In this document: positions 36,990 to 50,000 of the stretch, piece after piece
Numbering within the stretch: position 1 is the stretch's first letter
Layout of the letters: each line of letters opens with the position of its first letter
The notes under the pieces: model-generated
The model's input: only the letters and a program-made list of their open reading frames with translations
Told to the model about the DNA's origin: nothing
The model's database searches: none
Translations under genes and position numbers: made by a program
Source: Calliopsis andreniformis
Taxonomy: Eukaryota > Arthropoda > Insecta > Hymenoptera > Andrenidae
DNA: 64,000 bases
Direction: 5' to 3'
Assembly: GCF_051401765.1 (NCBI RefSeq)
Contig: NC_135071.1
Location: 19,880,961 to 19,944,960, forward strand

Positions 36990-39900
36990 TCACAATTCAA
37001 TGTTCGAACCGCTTCGACGGACGTATCGATTAAAGTAATCCGGACGCCAACACTTGCAGCTACCTGGCACTAAGAACCAATCATAGTACAACCTCACCTG
37101 CAACAAAACCACGAGTGTATGCAAACACACCAAATTTCCATACAAGTTGGTTTAAGTGAAACGCAAAGCGTCTCTCGTTCAATTACTCCGCGTTGATTGT
37201 GATGCAGAAAGCATGGCTTGCTTACCTGGAAACATCCCATCTCGTCGACGCCGTCGCAATGATGCTGCTGCGAGCCCCCATTGTTGCGGACCTCATTCTC
37301 GCCTGCTCGTTTTTGCAGATACTGCTGGTAGTTTTGGAAATCGTGGACAGGAGGCGGCGCGCCAACGCTGGAGTCCCTGACTCCACTGATCCTGGAGCTT
37401 TGGTTCTCTTCTAGAATCGTCTCAGGGTAAAAAATCTCCGCCACTAACAGGCTGGTCCATCTTGGCGAGGACAGGCAGCCACCATCCAGGTAATGGCATC
37501 TCGATTGCCTGTAAGATATCGTCAAGACAGTGAGATTGGTCGACAAAAATTTGAAAATACTGGGATTTAGGTTTAGCGTTTCTCAACAAGAGTCATATGG
37601 CCCCCTAGGGGTACCAATACCAATTTTTTGGGGCTAGATGAAGAAGAGGAAGCTCTGGACAAGAAGAGAAAGGGAGAAGAAATCGTAGAATCTTGATGGA
37701 AATATTTACATGCATCTGGTGACTTCGATGGTCTGCGTAAAGTAGCCTTCATAGGGTATTTGTACAACGTAACGCCAGATTCCCTGATAATTCTTCGCGA
37801 AGACTGGCGTCGCGTACTCCACTTTGGCTGGACAAGGTGTGGGTGGTCCAGTGTACTCTGGCTTTTCTTGTGGTGGTGTTCGTTGACGGTATTCCGGAGT
37901 GGATGGCTCGTCCCGACGTTCAGCCGCTGACGTAGCTAGTGGCTCGCCTTGTATAGCCTTGTACAGCATGCAGACCCTTGGGTGTATAAAAAAAGGCAGA
38001 AGAAATGGTGGTTAATCGATTGGAAAGGTTCAGTGTACAAGGTAAAAAAGCTTAAAAAATTCTGCAACTTACACTCCTCCGCCATTTTCGCAGAACTTTC
38101 GACCATTTCGGAGAGAGTCCAAGGCACTCTCTGATTCGGAGGATCTTTTGCTTCTGCTTCGTTTCTCGTCCGTGTCGACGCTACAATTAATAGAATACGA
38201 ATAAAAAATCATTTATAATGTTTAGTCTATCCAGACAAAGACACTCACGAATTCTGGGAGTAGGATTGAACCGTGGCAACCTTCGGCAAAGAATCGTCAG
38301 CCTTCAGTATCGGCAAAGCCTTGCTCAAGAATTTTAGGGTATGATTCTTCAACAGAGCGCTGCAAGCAGGAGTAACTTTATCCTCATAGCCAAGGGGGGA
38401 CTAGAAAATCCTAACTGTAATATACTCACAATGGGTAAGAAGATCCATTGAAGTATTGATTCATAGGATTGCGTGGGATGTAGCCTTTATTCAAATCTCC
38501 GCAGATATTGTGCACGGAGACGTACCCCTTTCCCTGCTTACCCGTATCTACAATTATGGATGAAAAATCTAACTGTTCAAGGCTCTCACGCGAGTTGAAT
38601 AACACGTGAGGTTCAAATGCATACCATAACACTCTTTGTCGCTCTCTATGTACGGCGGCGGTCTTACTTTGGGCGGTTCTGCGTTCGGTGACTTTACAAA
38701 AGCATAATATCCTTCTGGAGGTTCATTCGACTCCACAGACAAGTCACTGTCGTTTGCCTTCGAGGGCTTCATCTCGTGGAATTCATCCGCGAAACACGAC
38801 ACGCAGAGAAGTATTATCTGGAAAACCAGCAAGGTTTTCGTGTCGGAACATTGTTTAATTCTAACGTAATTCTTTCCACAGCCTAATTGAATCGATCATT
38901 TGAACTCCTTCGCGTACAATTCTCTTTCCTAATCTTACCACCTTCCCTGCCGATTTGAAACGGATGACTATCCCAAACTGCCAACCTCAGAGCTCTCATT
39001 GAACGAACATAGATCTCTCACGCGATGGTACGTGATCGGTTACTCGCGGAAACTCCTCATCACGCGGCAGCAAAGGTATTGTAGAATGTGCACGAGCCAG
39101 ACTCGTGAAAGTGTGGCAAGGGATTAAAAAGGGAATAGAAGAAAAGATTTAGACCCCTTGGAGACTGCTCTTGATAAGTAGGGTAAGGATCTAGCATACT
39201 AGCAGCAGAATCCCAATTTTCAATTTTTGGCCTTCATTTCCTTCTTCAACTGTAATCTTTGCTGCAATTGGGACACGAAATAGGGATTTATGATTGCACC
39301 TAGATTAATGGAGAGGGTCAGGGTCATCGAGTAATGACACAGAAACATCGTTCATTTGAACCACGGTGTCAGTCGATGATCCATCTCTAAGCGGTTTCGG
39401 TCTCACAAGGTATTCCCCGTTAGTGAGGATACGTCGTATCGTATTCGGCCTTAACGGTACTCGGTCCACGCTCTGCGGACTATTAATACTCGAGACTATA
39501 GTCTTGCACGCTGGACTTGCCCCACTAACACGTCGCTCCATGGGCCGTTACATTCTTTCGGCTCTTTAACGTTCAGGAATTTCGAGGATAAAAATCCTTG
39601 TCCATGACTATTTTGTCTGTCCTCTATTCTCCATCGAGAGAAGAATCATCGTAATTCTCACTCAAGATGCAAGGAGTTCAAAGAGATCTTATACATGCAC
39701 TACTTCATATTGATTTTGAATAAATACATAATGTAGATAAGATAAGAATATCTCTAGAAATTATATAAGTTGGTGTTTGAGAATAGTCTCGAGAGTGTTA
39801 ATTTAATAATATATTAGCGATTTTTTGACATTTTTTATTTTGTGGGATATTCTGAGCAAAATTGATTTTGAAAACTCTGTGCAGTGTATTGCTGCATTTT

Positions 39901-40518
39901 TTGGGTCCAACGGAACCAACCGAATATTCGATGTTTCTGCACGCAAAATGATATTTAAGGGGACGAAAAAGACGACTTTTCCCGTCATGACGTTTATTAC
40001 GCATTTGCGTAACGGTATTACTTTATACCGGTTCCCAACGATTACTGAATACGGGACATTTCTATAATAAGCATTGAGCAGCGTTAGTCTAACGAATTTG
40101 TCAAATTTTTTATGCTAATAATTTATGAGCGAGCGCTTCCTAGAATTAGTAATTTAAGTTACGGCGAAACATTATACCTCTTCGTTAATTAAAATTCATT
40201 TCCCATCTGACCACAGTGTGTTCAACAAATTACCTACTGAATATTCATGTTAAAAATAAAATAAATACTGTTCAACGCAAAATTCTAAATTCAATTTGTT
40301 CTATAAAAATTCTTTTAATTTCTCGAAATTTCCTGCACTGTTTCGGCAGCGATATTGTTTTTATTAAAAATAAAATTAGGAGATAAATATAATTTACGAT
40401 GCGTTGAGCTTCAATCGCTCAATGTCGAGAATAAGCAGTCTGTTAGGAAACAAGATAAGCATTGAATTAAATTAAAAAATAAATATGTACTTACGATAGT
40501 TGTTCGGAGCTCCATCAT
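36990..40518 (-). CDS. spz3: Spaetzle-family cystine-knot ligand (spaetzle 3-like)
   Basis: Eight coding exons on the minus strand: 40495-40518, 38625-38817, 38430-38547, 38249-38359, 38073-38180, 37710-37976, 37226-37508, 36990-37097 (403 aa). Every phase closes. The first exon encodes only MMELRTTI; joined to IILLCVSCFADEF it makes a clean signal peptide, which decides the start. A proline-rich, poorly structured pro-region follows, containing GDLNKGYIPRNPMNQYF. Then comes a furin-type site RSKR after about residue 161, and the cystine-knot domain from KFCENGGGV through KVEYATPVFAKNYQGIWRYV, RCHYLDGGCLSSPRW and the end WFLVPGSCKCWRPDYF. A linker of about 60 residues with a dibasic QKR interrupts the knot before HCDGVDEMGCFQ, as in the longer spaetzle paralogues. 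Spaetzle proteins are secreted ligands, some acting on Toll receptors after proteolysis. Membership in the family is secure; the choice of paralogue 3 is from memory of the family and less sure. Confidence 0.9.
38818..40494 (-). other. First intron of the spaetzle-like gene
   Basis: A 1.68-kb intron separates the 8-codon first exon from the rest. It holds no exon I trust. Two short open stretches (39305-39541 on minus, 39825-40067 on plus) resemble nothing I recognise. Confidence 0.6.
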
Positions 40519-43417
40519 ATCCTTGTTTTCTTCTTCGACGTGGGATCGAATACCATTCAAGAGTTAGAGACCTATTCCAGAGATGTCTGGTGACCAGTCG
40601 ACGGTCATAGCAAAACTGAACACATTGAACTCGTGCTATGGTATAAGGAGCCACCTGCCTTCAGTCCTATACTCGTCACCGTGAAAGGTAACCCATCCCA
40701 CATCAAATCCGCACGATCTTCCCAATCACCATTATTTACCACTAACTAAGAACTTCTAATTACCCACGTTCCCCAAAATTTCAAATTTCAAATTCAAACG
40801 ACTTTCAGGATATTTGATGTCGACCTTCAAAAAAATCGAGGTCAGAACCACGTCCCTCACATTTTTACGTGCTTCGAAACATACAGTAAAATCGTAGTAC
40901 TGTAAAGCTAGTTCTCCGAAAAAATGAATTCGTGTCGTGTGAGTCAGTTTTCGCGGTGATTCAAGTGATCTTTCTGGTACCTTTTCTTAATTGTCTTTTT
41001 GTACAGGTTGTAACGCGAAAAGGTAGACTCAAATTCGTTAAATTGTTTTTTATAAAAATCCCATCGAAATGGGGCAGACAATTTTGAAAAATATTGAGAA
41101 TTGCGCGCTGTGAAGTGATGCGCATGCGCCCGCGCGATAGACTGCCGGTGGAAGCGAAAGATAGCGGGAAGTGATTGCGCCGATGAAGACGCTAACACTT
41201 CGTGTCCTTGTCTTTGGACCATCCCCGCTGGTTGTGATTGTAACTGTCGTTGCATTCCAACACAATCGTCACTTTCCAGATGCAACGCAATGTCTGAACA
41301 GGTTTCCACATGGGGTGGGGGAAGATTGTAATTAACACTACGTTCAAATAAATAAATATATGCCTTAAGTAAAATTTTGGGTGAAATCGATCATTCAAAA
41401 CTTTTTACCCTGATCACCGAGATCGATATTTATTTTTCTTCTAATTTCACTTATTTTTTAATTTATTTCTACCTACAAGAAATTGGAAAATAAAACATTT
41501 CAGTTACCGAGAGGTAGAATGCTGTGACTCCTAGTTTTATTAAAGTTAATTTAATATCTGAGAAACTTTCCTCGTTAGTCTCTGAACAATCGTACTCAAA
41601 AAGTTGTTAAGATACAGTGGTTCTTCGTTATAAGCTCACGGCTCGCTGACAAGTTTATATTTAGGGAGATGCTTCTGATATCAAATCGTATACAAGTAGC
41701 TCTTAAGCAGAACTCGTTTATTCTTAATAATTTCAGTACATAGTGAATATCAGGGCATTGCCGGAAGTGCACATCGCTGTAAGAGTTGGTCAAGGCCATC
41801 GACTCATTGAACATCATTCCACGGCGAGCATAACGAAGAATGTGGAACAGTAACTCGACAAGTCTACGTGTTAGTAATTGAACTATACTCTTCTGTTTCA
41901 TTTTTTAACACAACATTACAAATACAAGAAGCTTAAAAACTGTGGGACACAATATTTAGATTAATTTTTAATTCTCACTATATTCCTCCTCCCAAGATAT
42001 TTTATAGTCCCATAAAACGATTAAATATAAAGACTCAGAGCGCGGAAGACTGCATTGAAATTTGTATAAGACATGCTGCAATTGTTCCAATTCCAGTAAA
42101 GACCTGGATGCTAAAAGCACGGAGGCACAGCTTTTGTCATTTTCTTAAAATAAATATGAAAGAGATCGACTTACCCGTGAATAAGATGCAGCCAGACGAT
42201 GAATATCTTCTTCGTGTCTTCGAGCGTAAACCGTGTCTTATCTACGTTGAAGATGGAGGAAAAACGGTCGAGGAGTTTCCTCTAACGAGAGCAGGTGTAC
42301 AACGGAAGACAGGTTTCATTTTTTTCCCATTTTTTTTTGTAGGATAGATGACATTTATTTCATTATTTTTATCGTTATTACTTGCTACTTGAATGCTATA
42401 CTTGTATAGGTATCTATAATTATGTCGATAATTATGCATGAATTTAAAGAATACGTGAGGTCAGCCGCAAGATGTACAGCCCGTGTCAGTGTTACAATGA
42501 TCCGTACAGGTAAATAATTACAGAACGAAATTACACTTCTTTTACTCGGTCGATGCAAATACTCGTTGGGGGGGATGGAGGTTCGGGTGGTGGTGGTGGA
42601 TTAGGGGCGATGGCGGCTCATCGATTTCCTTTGATTCCGAATTTTAATTTACACACGTCTCGATTTTATACCACTAGATCACGGTAGAATATTCAGTCCC
42701 TCTTTCGTTCGTTCGAGTAACTTCCTTCCTTCTCCTCGTTCCTCTTCGAATCTTTCTATTCTTCTGCCAACCTGACACCCTTATAATACTTAATTACCTT
42801 ATCGAATATTAATTCTTTATTTATCTTGCTCTCCCTAGTTACGATGAGTCAAGCTCTCGCATTTAAACAATGTACAAATATATTTTCTCGTTATCTCGAT
42901 AATCGATTAGACTCGTCACCTGCTCACGGCCGATTCAATTGCAGACGATTGAGATACGCTATGCTTTTTGGTCTATCCGTAATACATCGTTCCTTTTGAC
43001 CCTTTTCCAAGATAGAATTTTAATCGAAGAAGCAAAATTTCCGCAATCATTCCGCACACAAAAAATTCATTTTCCTCGTCGCGGAACATAATTGCGTAAA
43101 ATCGAACATATATTCACGGGAAACGAAACATCGAAAAAAATATGAGCTTCCTGTGATTATCTAACTCTTACACCTCTCAGGAAGTTAAATATACATTAAA
43201 AACAAACACGGAACATTCTCGACAATATCGACGCCCGATAGCGTGCCAGGAGTGCCTTCGAATTCGGAAAAATAATAAAACAAAAAATCATTAATTAAGT
43301 ATCTATATCAAGTTATAAAAAATGTAATCAATTTCATGTTGTTGCATCTTACTTCAATAACAGATGAATAAAATTGCTCGGTTAGCCAAATATTAATTGA
43401 TTCCTAATTGGAATTAT

Positions 43418-43770
43418 ACAGGGTGTTCAATAACAGATACCAAAAATCTTAAAGAGTGATTCTACATGAAAAAATAAGATGAAAATTAAGAATGACTTCG
43501 TTCCTGAGTTATTAATCGTGAAGAATATACCTACAATGTGGGAAAATTGTCTGTCTGACTTAGGACCTATTCTACTGCAGAGACGCCTAAGCCGACTTAG
43601 ACGTAATGACATCAGTAGAATGATCTTCTCGTGTCAGACACATTTCTTCAGCAACTAGTAACTTGAAGACAAAGCCTCAAACGCGATTTCAAATATTCTT
43701 GATTTTCCTCTTATTTCAGTATGCAGAATCGCGTCTCGAAATTTCTGACACCATTATGGAACACCCTGTA
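43418..43770. mobile_element. MITE with ACAGGGTGTTC termini
   Basis: The element opens with tacagggtgttcaataaca and closes with gttccataat's complement, ggaacaccctgta, giving terminal inverted repeats of about 14 to 17 bases with TA at both edges. That suggests a Tc1/mariner-type TA target. The length is about 350 bp with no transposase. Internal text (atcagtagaat, gtgtcagacaca) is shared with the element at 48536-48986 and with 26700-26960. Confidence 0.75.
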
Positions 43771-44336
43771 CACGTCGAAGCTTCATCCGAACTCGAAGTC
43801 GTGATGGTTCTAACAACAGGCCTCGATACTTGATCGACTTGTCCCGTGATTATGCAGGAACCGCCGCGTATTCAAACGCAATATAGACCATCTAATCCGA
43901 ATTGCACTCGACAAGTTTGTACAACTTATACATTTACAGGATACGTCGAAATACAGTATACACACGCCGCCATTCCCGATTCTCGAGGGCACGGGGAAAT
44001 AACCAGCGAAAAATGAAAAGAGAAAGAAAAACATAACGTACAGGTCACCAAATTTCCGTTCACCAACTTGAAGAACGAGGCACAGTTACGTGCGGTTCGT
44101 GGTCACGCGAGAAGTTCGTGTTTCAAGATCGATCCTTTTGCTTCGCCTCACTATCGTCATGTTAATGCACTCGCGAATGGCCAATCGGAACGCCGACTCT
44201 TAACTGCACGAAATCGTAAAGGCCTCGAAAAGCGTCGAAATTCTATCAGCGCGTAAACGTAACGATACAGCGCTGAAAGAAACGTGAACGAAAACCGAGA
44301 AAAGAGAATTCCTCGAACACTGGCAGTTACGTAATA

Positions 44337-44450
44337 CAGTGTTTCCTCAGTATAGGCTCGCTGGCGAGTTTACCGTGTGGGACACATTCTCCAGGTCTAT
44401 TACAGTAAATAGGAGGCTATAACGAGGAAATACTTTACGTCTGATGGCGA
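44337..44450. mobile_element. Short MITE (cagtgtttcctcagtatag termini)
   Basis: The left end cagtgtttcctcagtataggctc pairs with the right end gaggctataacgaggaaatac, making a hairpin of about 110 bp. A related left end (acagtggttcttcgttataagctc) is at 41611-41634. It looks like a small non-autonomous DNA element of pogo/Tc1 type. Confidence 0.6.
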
Positions 44451-46720
44451 CCGACAAAAATTCGTCTAAAAAATATCCTTTTCATGGTGAGACTTAAGTC
44501 GATATCTTTCTGTACGAAAAAATTAGAATTGTAAGAATTTTTTGAAACGCACAAATTTTTCATATTTTTCTATCCGCCGCTGTTAAAAATATAAAAAAAT
44601 TGTGGTAGAAAGAACTGAAGTCTCACCCTGCAGAGGATACCTTAAGGTGTATCGACGCGCACTGGCCTCCAGCTTGATTCCCTCTACGGCTGATCAAGAA
44701 TCCTAGGGGTGATTAAACGTAACGAGTACCGTTTCGGTAGCCCCTTGTTCCTCGAACACAGCTGGACAAATAATTCTCGTGTTCCCCTCGAATAAATGAA
44801 ATCGTACATACTCTATATAACCGAACGTCTATATCCTTAAACTTCTTATCGCAGCCGTTGAAATACTGTGCGCTTCTCGGGTTAAGTAAGAAACCGATCC
44901 ACGGTGCAGAACGATTATTGAGGTGGGGATTAGAGGGGGTGGGAAGGGAGAGATCGCAACGTTTCGAACGTCACTAACAATGCCCGTGTGGTCCTCCGTA
45001 GACACGAGTGTATCGACGCAGGACAACCGTAACCGATCGTTAATCTGGCCTTTTATTATTCTATTCTCTCTTATTCTTGATTAAGCACGAAGCATACCTC
45101 CGTGAACTGTGTATACGTGAGACGAGGCAAGTACAGCCAGTAGCTTGCTTCCTCTGGTAAATAAATTAAGAGAATAACGCTTCCTCTGTCCCTCAGATGC
45201 GATAGTATCGATGGTACACCGTTAACCGATCTCTAGGATTGGTATCTGTCGGGACCCCTTCAGAATCGCGTTCTCTCGTGTTGGAGGGAAGGGAAACTTT
45301 TGCGCTGCACTCCCCATGGATCGTAGGGCACAAGTTCTGTGGAAGATATCGACACACGCGTTTAGTCTCGGAAGGAATACAGTCGACAAGATCGTAGAAC
45401 GACGCTACGACGATGGCCACCGATTGCTCGCGGATTCGCTGCGCTGACGTACAATCTTGCGCAGGGGATCGATCACCCATACGAGTTCCATCGTTTCGAA
45501 AGACAAGTGGGACCCGAGAGAACACTTCTATGCTTCACGAGTCGTTCGAAACGATCGAAGAGTTGCTTTCTATTGAAACCGCGACAGGTTTCCTTTCCGA
45601 GATGGGATTGTGCCGAGGCTCCCTGTTGATCGATGCACACCGACTTTCATTAATATTTCGACACTGATCAAATCTCTGTTGGCCTGTTTTACGAACTTTA
45701 TGATTCAGTTTATTTAAGACCTTCGCCGTCCATTTGAAACGACACATCATCTCCGAGTATTAACGAGAGTTACTGCGCACAAGATCTCTTTTCATCGACT
45801 TTTAGCTACAGGCTTGAGAATAAGTGGAGAGCACGTTTTGTCGTCAATATTCGAAAACACAAGGTATTCGCGATGTGCCAGAAGTCTACCGCGTGGATTT
45901 CAATTATCACAGTTGCGTTTTTCTCGTCGTGTACCGTCGATAAAGGAAACCGATGAAACGTCTACAATTATTCGAACCAATATAGATGGACGAGGGAGAA
46001 CTACTGCTCTCGTATAAAAGATCACACATATTACACTGCTAGAACGTTTTCCAGAACACGTACAAAAAATAGCATTTTCTTTGAAACTTAGAGCCAATAA
46101 GGAAGCACTGATTCGTTTCCAGGAAACAAAAACGGGATCTCTACGCGAATAGGAGACGAGGAAGGGTCGATGCGAGATTATCTGAGAAGACAATGGCCGA
46201 ATGGTTCGATGGTCGAAATGAAACATCAAAACGCGATTGGCAAACAGCAACGGGTATCGAACGTCCTTCAACCAATTGATGCTCGTAGAAATATGTGAAT
46301 CGTTTCGAACGTTACTCTATATAAAAAATGTCTGAAAGTCTTGGACCGTCCGAATCCCTTGGGGAAGGTCTCGACAATGATAGAAAAAGGTCGTACGACT
46401 GGCGATAAATTCGGGCCGACCTTAAAGCTCTACCTGTCGCTACTTGTAAACGAAGGTCATCGATCGACGATTTAGGATGATCGTGTGTATGTACAACCGT
46501 TCTAAGAATGTACGTCAACGCGAAAATATACGAAAGATTGCATGAAACGGTGCTTTCGAAAGTTCACAACTCTTACACTTTAAATGGTACGTCCCTTCCA
46601 TATCTGAAGAAGACGAAAAAATTATGGACGAGGCACCCTCGCTTCGCAGAGGGAGAAAAGACTCATTTACCCTCTGCTCTCTCTTGTGCACTTTTCTCAG
46701 GGAGATCACACACGCACGCG

Positions 46721-46790
46721 CTAACCTTTCTCTCGCTCTTTCTCTCTCTCACACACTCTCTCTCTCTCTTTCTCTCTCTCTCTCTGCTGC
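46721..46790. repeat. CT-rich microsatellite
   Basis: Nearly pure CT repeats with small interruptions (tttctctctctcacacactctctctctctc). Similar CT tracts are at 51351-51405, 51638-51670 and 62616-62640. Confidence 0.85.
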
Positions 46791-47012
46791 CCCTGTTCTC
46801 TCCCTGCGATTTTTATATTCCATTCACGGTTTCTCCTTCGAGCGTTTTTTCCAACGTCTCGTTTGCAAAGTAGGGAGAGAAAGGGTGGTTCGCGGTGGAG
46901 GTACAAGTGCAGCTAGGAGTGCCGGATTAAGGAAGAGAGAAGGGATGATCGTTTTGCGTCTCGTTCTTTGAGAACGTTAGTTTGGTCTCGGAGTCCAACG
47001 ACTCGTGACAAG

Positions 47013-50000
47013 TTATTGTATAAAATAATCGGGGTGATCCGAGTCCTTCTCAAACCTCTTCGCCTCTTCCTGCATGCTCTCCTTGATCTTGAGTATGGCC
47101 GCTGACTCGGTTTGATCCTGCGAATCAACCAACACCAGGCCGGTTACACGTAAAAGGTCAGGCAAGTCACCGTCTCACAGGTAACATCTTGCCCGTTTTC
47201 TTTGGTCTGCTTTCAGCGTTTTCACCAGCGAGTCGAGACTGCTTCTTTAGCCAGGCAAATTGGGTCGCGTAGAAGTGAAGAACTTTGTTCGATAAGAACG
47301 ACAGGCTGAACACAATGCTATCAATCGTGCCAAGGGAGAACGCAGTAGAACCTTCGATTAGTCGTCTCAATTATTCGGTGCAATAACGATGAGAGTACAA
47401 CAGAACAACGATTGAGACTAGGAACTACGATTGGAGCGTTTGGGGAGGCAAATTAATTCATTCCTTTTTTTTGTGAAGTTTGTATCTTTAGGATAAGCTG
47501 TGTCCCTCGGTATAAATTCGTGAGGAAACAAAGATTAAATATCGGGGAAGCACTGTACTGAAAAAAATAATGTAATAGAACTGGTCATTGAGAAGGTGTT
47601 GCAGGTTTGATGCAAGTGTTGAACCGATTAATCGAGGTTCTACAGTGTTCGGCAACGACAGGAGAGAATTCGTCACGACTCGCTGATTTCCACGTGGCCT
47701 CGGATCAAAAAACGCTGACATGCTGCGTAAATAAATAGCGCAGCGGTGACGGTGCGTCGTGAAGGGGCTGGGCTCGTGAAACACAGAACTTAAAGAGAGG
47801 ATATGAAAGAACTAGGAAAGAGAAACGGTTTTCGATATCGGGAACCGTGCGAAGAACGAATCGTGGTTCCACAATTTCCAAGGGCGCTCTGACCCACAAC
47901 ACATGGACGTTATGTAAAAAAGTGAAGCCCGTATCGAGCAAAAAAAAAATTCACACAAAGAAAAAAAAGAGAAAAAAATAATTAGACAAACAAAATTTCA
48001 CTTGCGCCATTATCCGTGCGCGTCGCCTGCCCCCCAACTCACGCACACCTCACCGAGCGAACGACAGAATCAGAATATTATTTGTAAGTTAAGAAAAAAT
48101 CATGTAAACAGAGAAACTCGACGTGTCATCCCTCATAAAGTATCTTTTTCTAGAAATATATGTCTTTTTATCCCTCTTTTTGCAGATTAAAATACTTTTT
48201 TTTCTTTTCATTTTTGAATCGTGTCTCGATACGATCTCGCAATCCACCAATCGCTTTGCGTTCACGCATCCATGTGCTACAGGTCAGTACAGGCTAGTAC
48301 TATATACAGCTATCAGATTTCAATTGTTTCTTTTTCATTCGCGTCTCTACAGGTATATATTATATATTCCTTTCGCTTTTCTCACGAACCATCGTTTTAC
48401 GACCGTTTAGTATATCACAAAACACTGTGTTCCACAGTATTATCCCATGTATATTGTACTACTAGACAGCCGGACATTAATGATATCCTAATTTTCTTAG
48501 TACGTGCTCGGTGTTAGTGGCAAAACTCGTGTATCTACAGGCTGTTCAATGACAGCGTGTCAAAAATGTTAAGGGATGATTCTAGGTGCCAAAATAATTC
48601 CAAAATAAGAAATAAGAAAATTGCGCTTCAGGCCTTGTTTCAGAATTATTAAAGGTACATCTGAAATGTGAAGTACTGAGTGTGAAGTATGTCTGACTTG
48701 GATACATAATCTACTAGCCAGATACAGACGTGAAACTAGAGTGAGGCATGTCAGACACAGCCGTATCAATAGAATAACACGTGTCAGGCACAGCGATATC
48801 AGTAGAATAAGACGTGACAAACACAGGCATATCAGTAGAATAAGACAACTCAGACACAATTGACGCGTACTTAGGCGTTTCTGCATTAATTCTGGGACGA
48901 AGCCTGGAACGCGATTTCGTTATTCCTCATTTTGGCACATACAATGACCCCTCAAAACTTCTGACACCTATTGTCGAACACCTCGTACGCCCTGGTACAT
49001 AAGCAACGTTAAAACAAATACATATAGACTCGCTTCAAAAAGCCAATGATAGTTAAGTGCTCTTTCCTCTCGGTGAATAACAAATACAACAGAGATTGCA
49101 CAGCGTGATACAATTTTGCGGTGTATCGTGTTAAAACATAGACATGTTCATCGTGATTAGGGAACAAAAGAGAAAAAAAAAAAAAATTAGAGGAAAAAAA
49201 GAACGAACTGTGTCCCGAGACTTGAATCCCTCAGCGACGAAAGAGAAGCTTCTCCGAATAAAAGCAGTCTTTGAATCTAGCGGCGGTAGGTCACGCTCCG
49301 GTTTCTGTGTCGAAGCTTCGACTGAATTAGCCACTCGACTTATTAATTCAGAACAGCGACTCTTAAATCGACGCGGATACTGGGACGGCGAACAAAAATA
49401 TCTGCTCGATCGGGCAACTGTGATCGGTCGAGAACGCAATGTGAAACACAAGTGGCATGTGATTACCAGAGAGCGTAAAAACTCGGAGGAAAATAAAAAT
49501 TGCACGAAAACAGATAGTCATATATAAACGTTCTAATAGCCAGCACCCTGCGGAATTGAACGCAGCAAATAAAAAAGAAAAACGCAATATTATCAGTGTA
49601 AACAGATTTACATTTATTGTCTCGATCTCCCCTGGCTTAGGCATATATCTTTCTTCATCTTCTTTCTTTCTTTTCTTTCTTTCTTTCTTTTTTTTTTGTT
49701 TTTAATATTTCTCGCCATTCGCCTGTTCGTGCGCGGCTTACAACGTGGGCCTGTGTGTGCGTGTGCGTGTTTACGTGTCTGTTATATGTGTGTAGGTGTT
49801 GTTAAAAGTAAAATCGACACTGAAAAGTATGATTCGCTTCCACGTATGCTCGATCGAAGCACGCTCTCTCGAAATTCGTGGGAACAGGGAGCGCAGGACG
49901 CTCTCCGTCCTATTACAAAACGAAACAAAAAGGCTACTACTACCACTATTCGTTTCCTTATCGTTAACACAATTTCTCATCGTGCCGAATTTGAAGCCCC

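Larger units (their letters stand above)
40519..47012. other. Intergenic DNA and probable Ssdp 3' UTR
   Basis: This 6.5-kb stretch runs from the spaetzle-like promoter/5' UTR (near 40.5-41.3 kb) to the Ssdp stop codon. I find no clear exon. It contains MITEs near 41608, 44337-44450 and 43418-43770, and a CT microsatellite at 46721-46790. A plus-strand open frame at 42108-42347 looks only weakly protein-like. The part nearest 47 kb should be Ssdp 3' UTR on the minus strand; its end is not placed. Confidence 0.4.

Noticed and set aside
39305..39541. Minus-strand frame in the spaetzle-like first intron that looked faintly transposon-like
   Set aside because: No conserved transposase motif can be identified and there are no flanking terminal repeats.
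46508..46971. Overlapping open frames over the CT microsatellite
   Set aside because: Leu/Ser runs come from the repeat itself; no protein signal on either side.
49144..49527. 127-codon open frame on the plus strand in the last Ssdp intron
   Set aside because: It starts in a poly-lysine stretch from an A-rich run, shows no domain, and a similar-length frame exists on the opposite strand.
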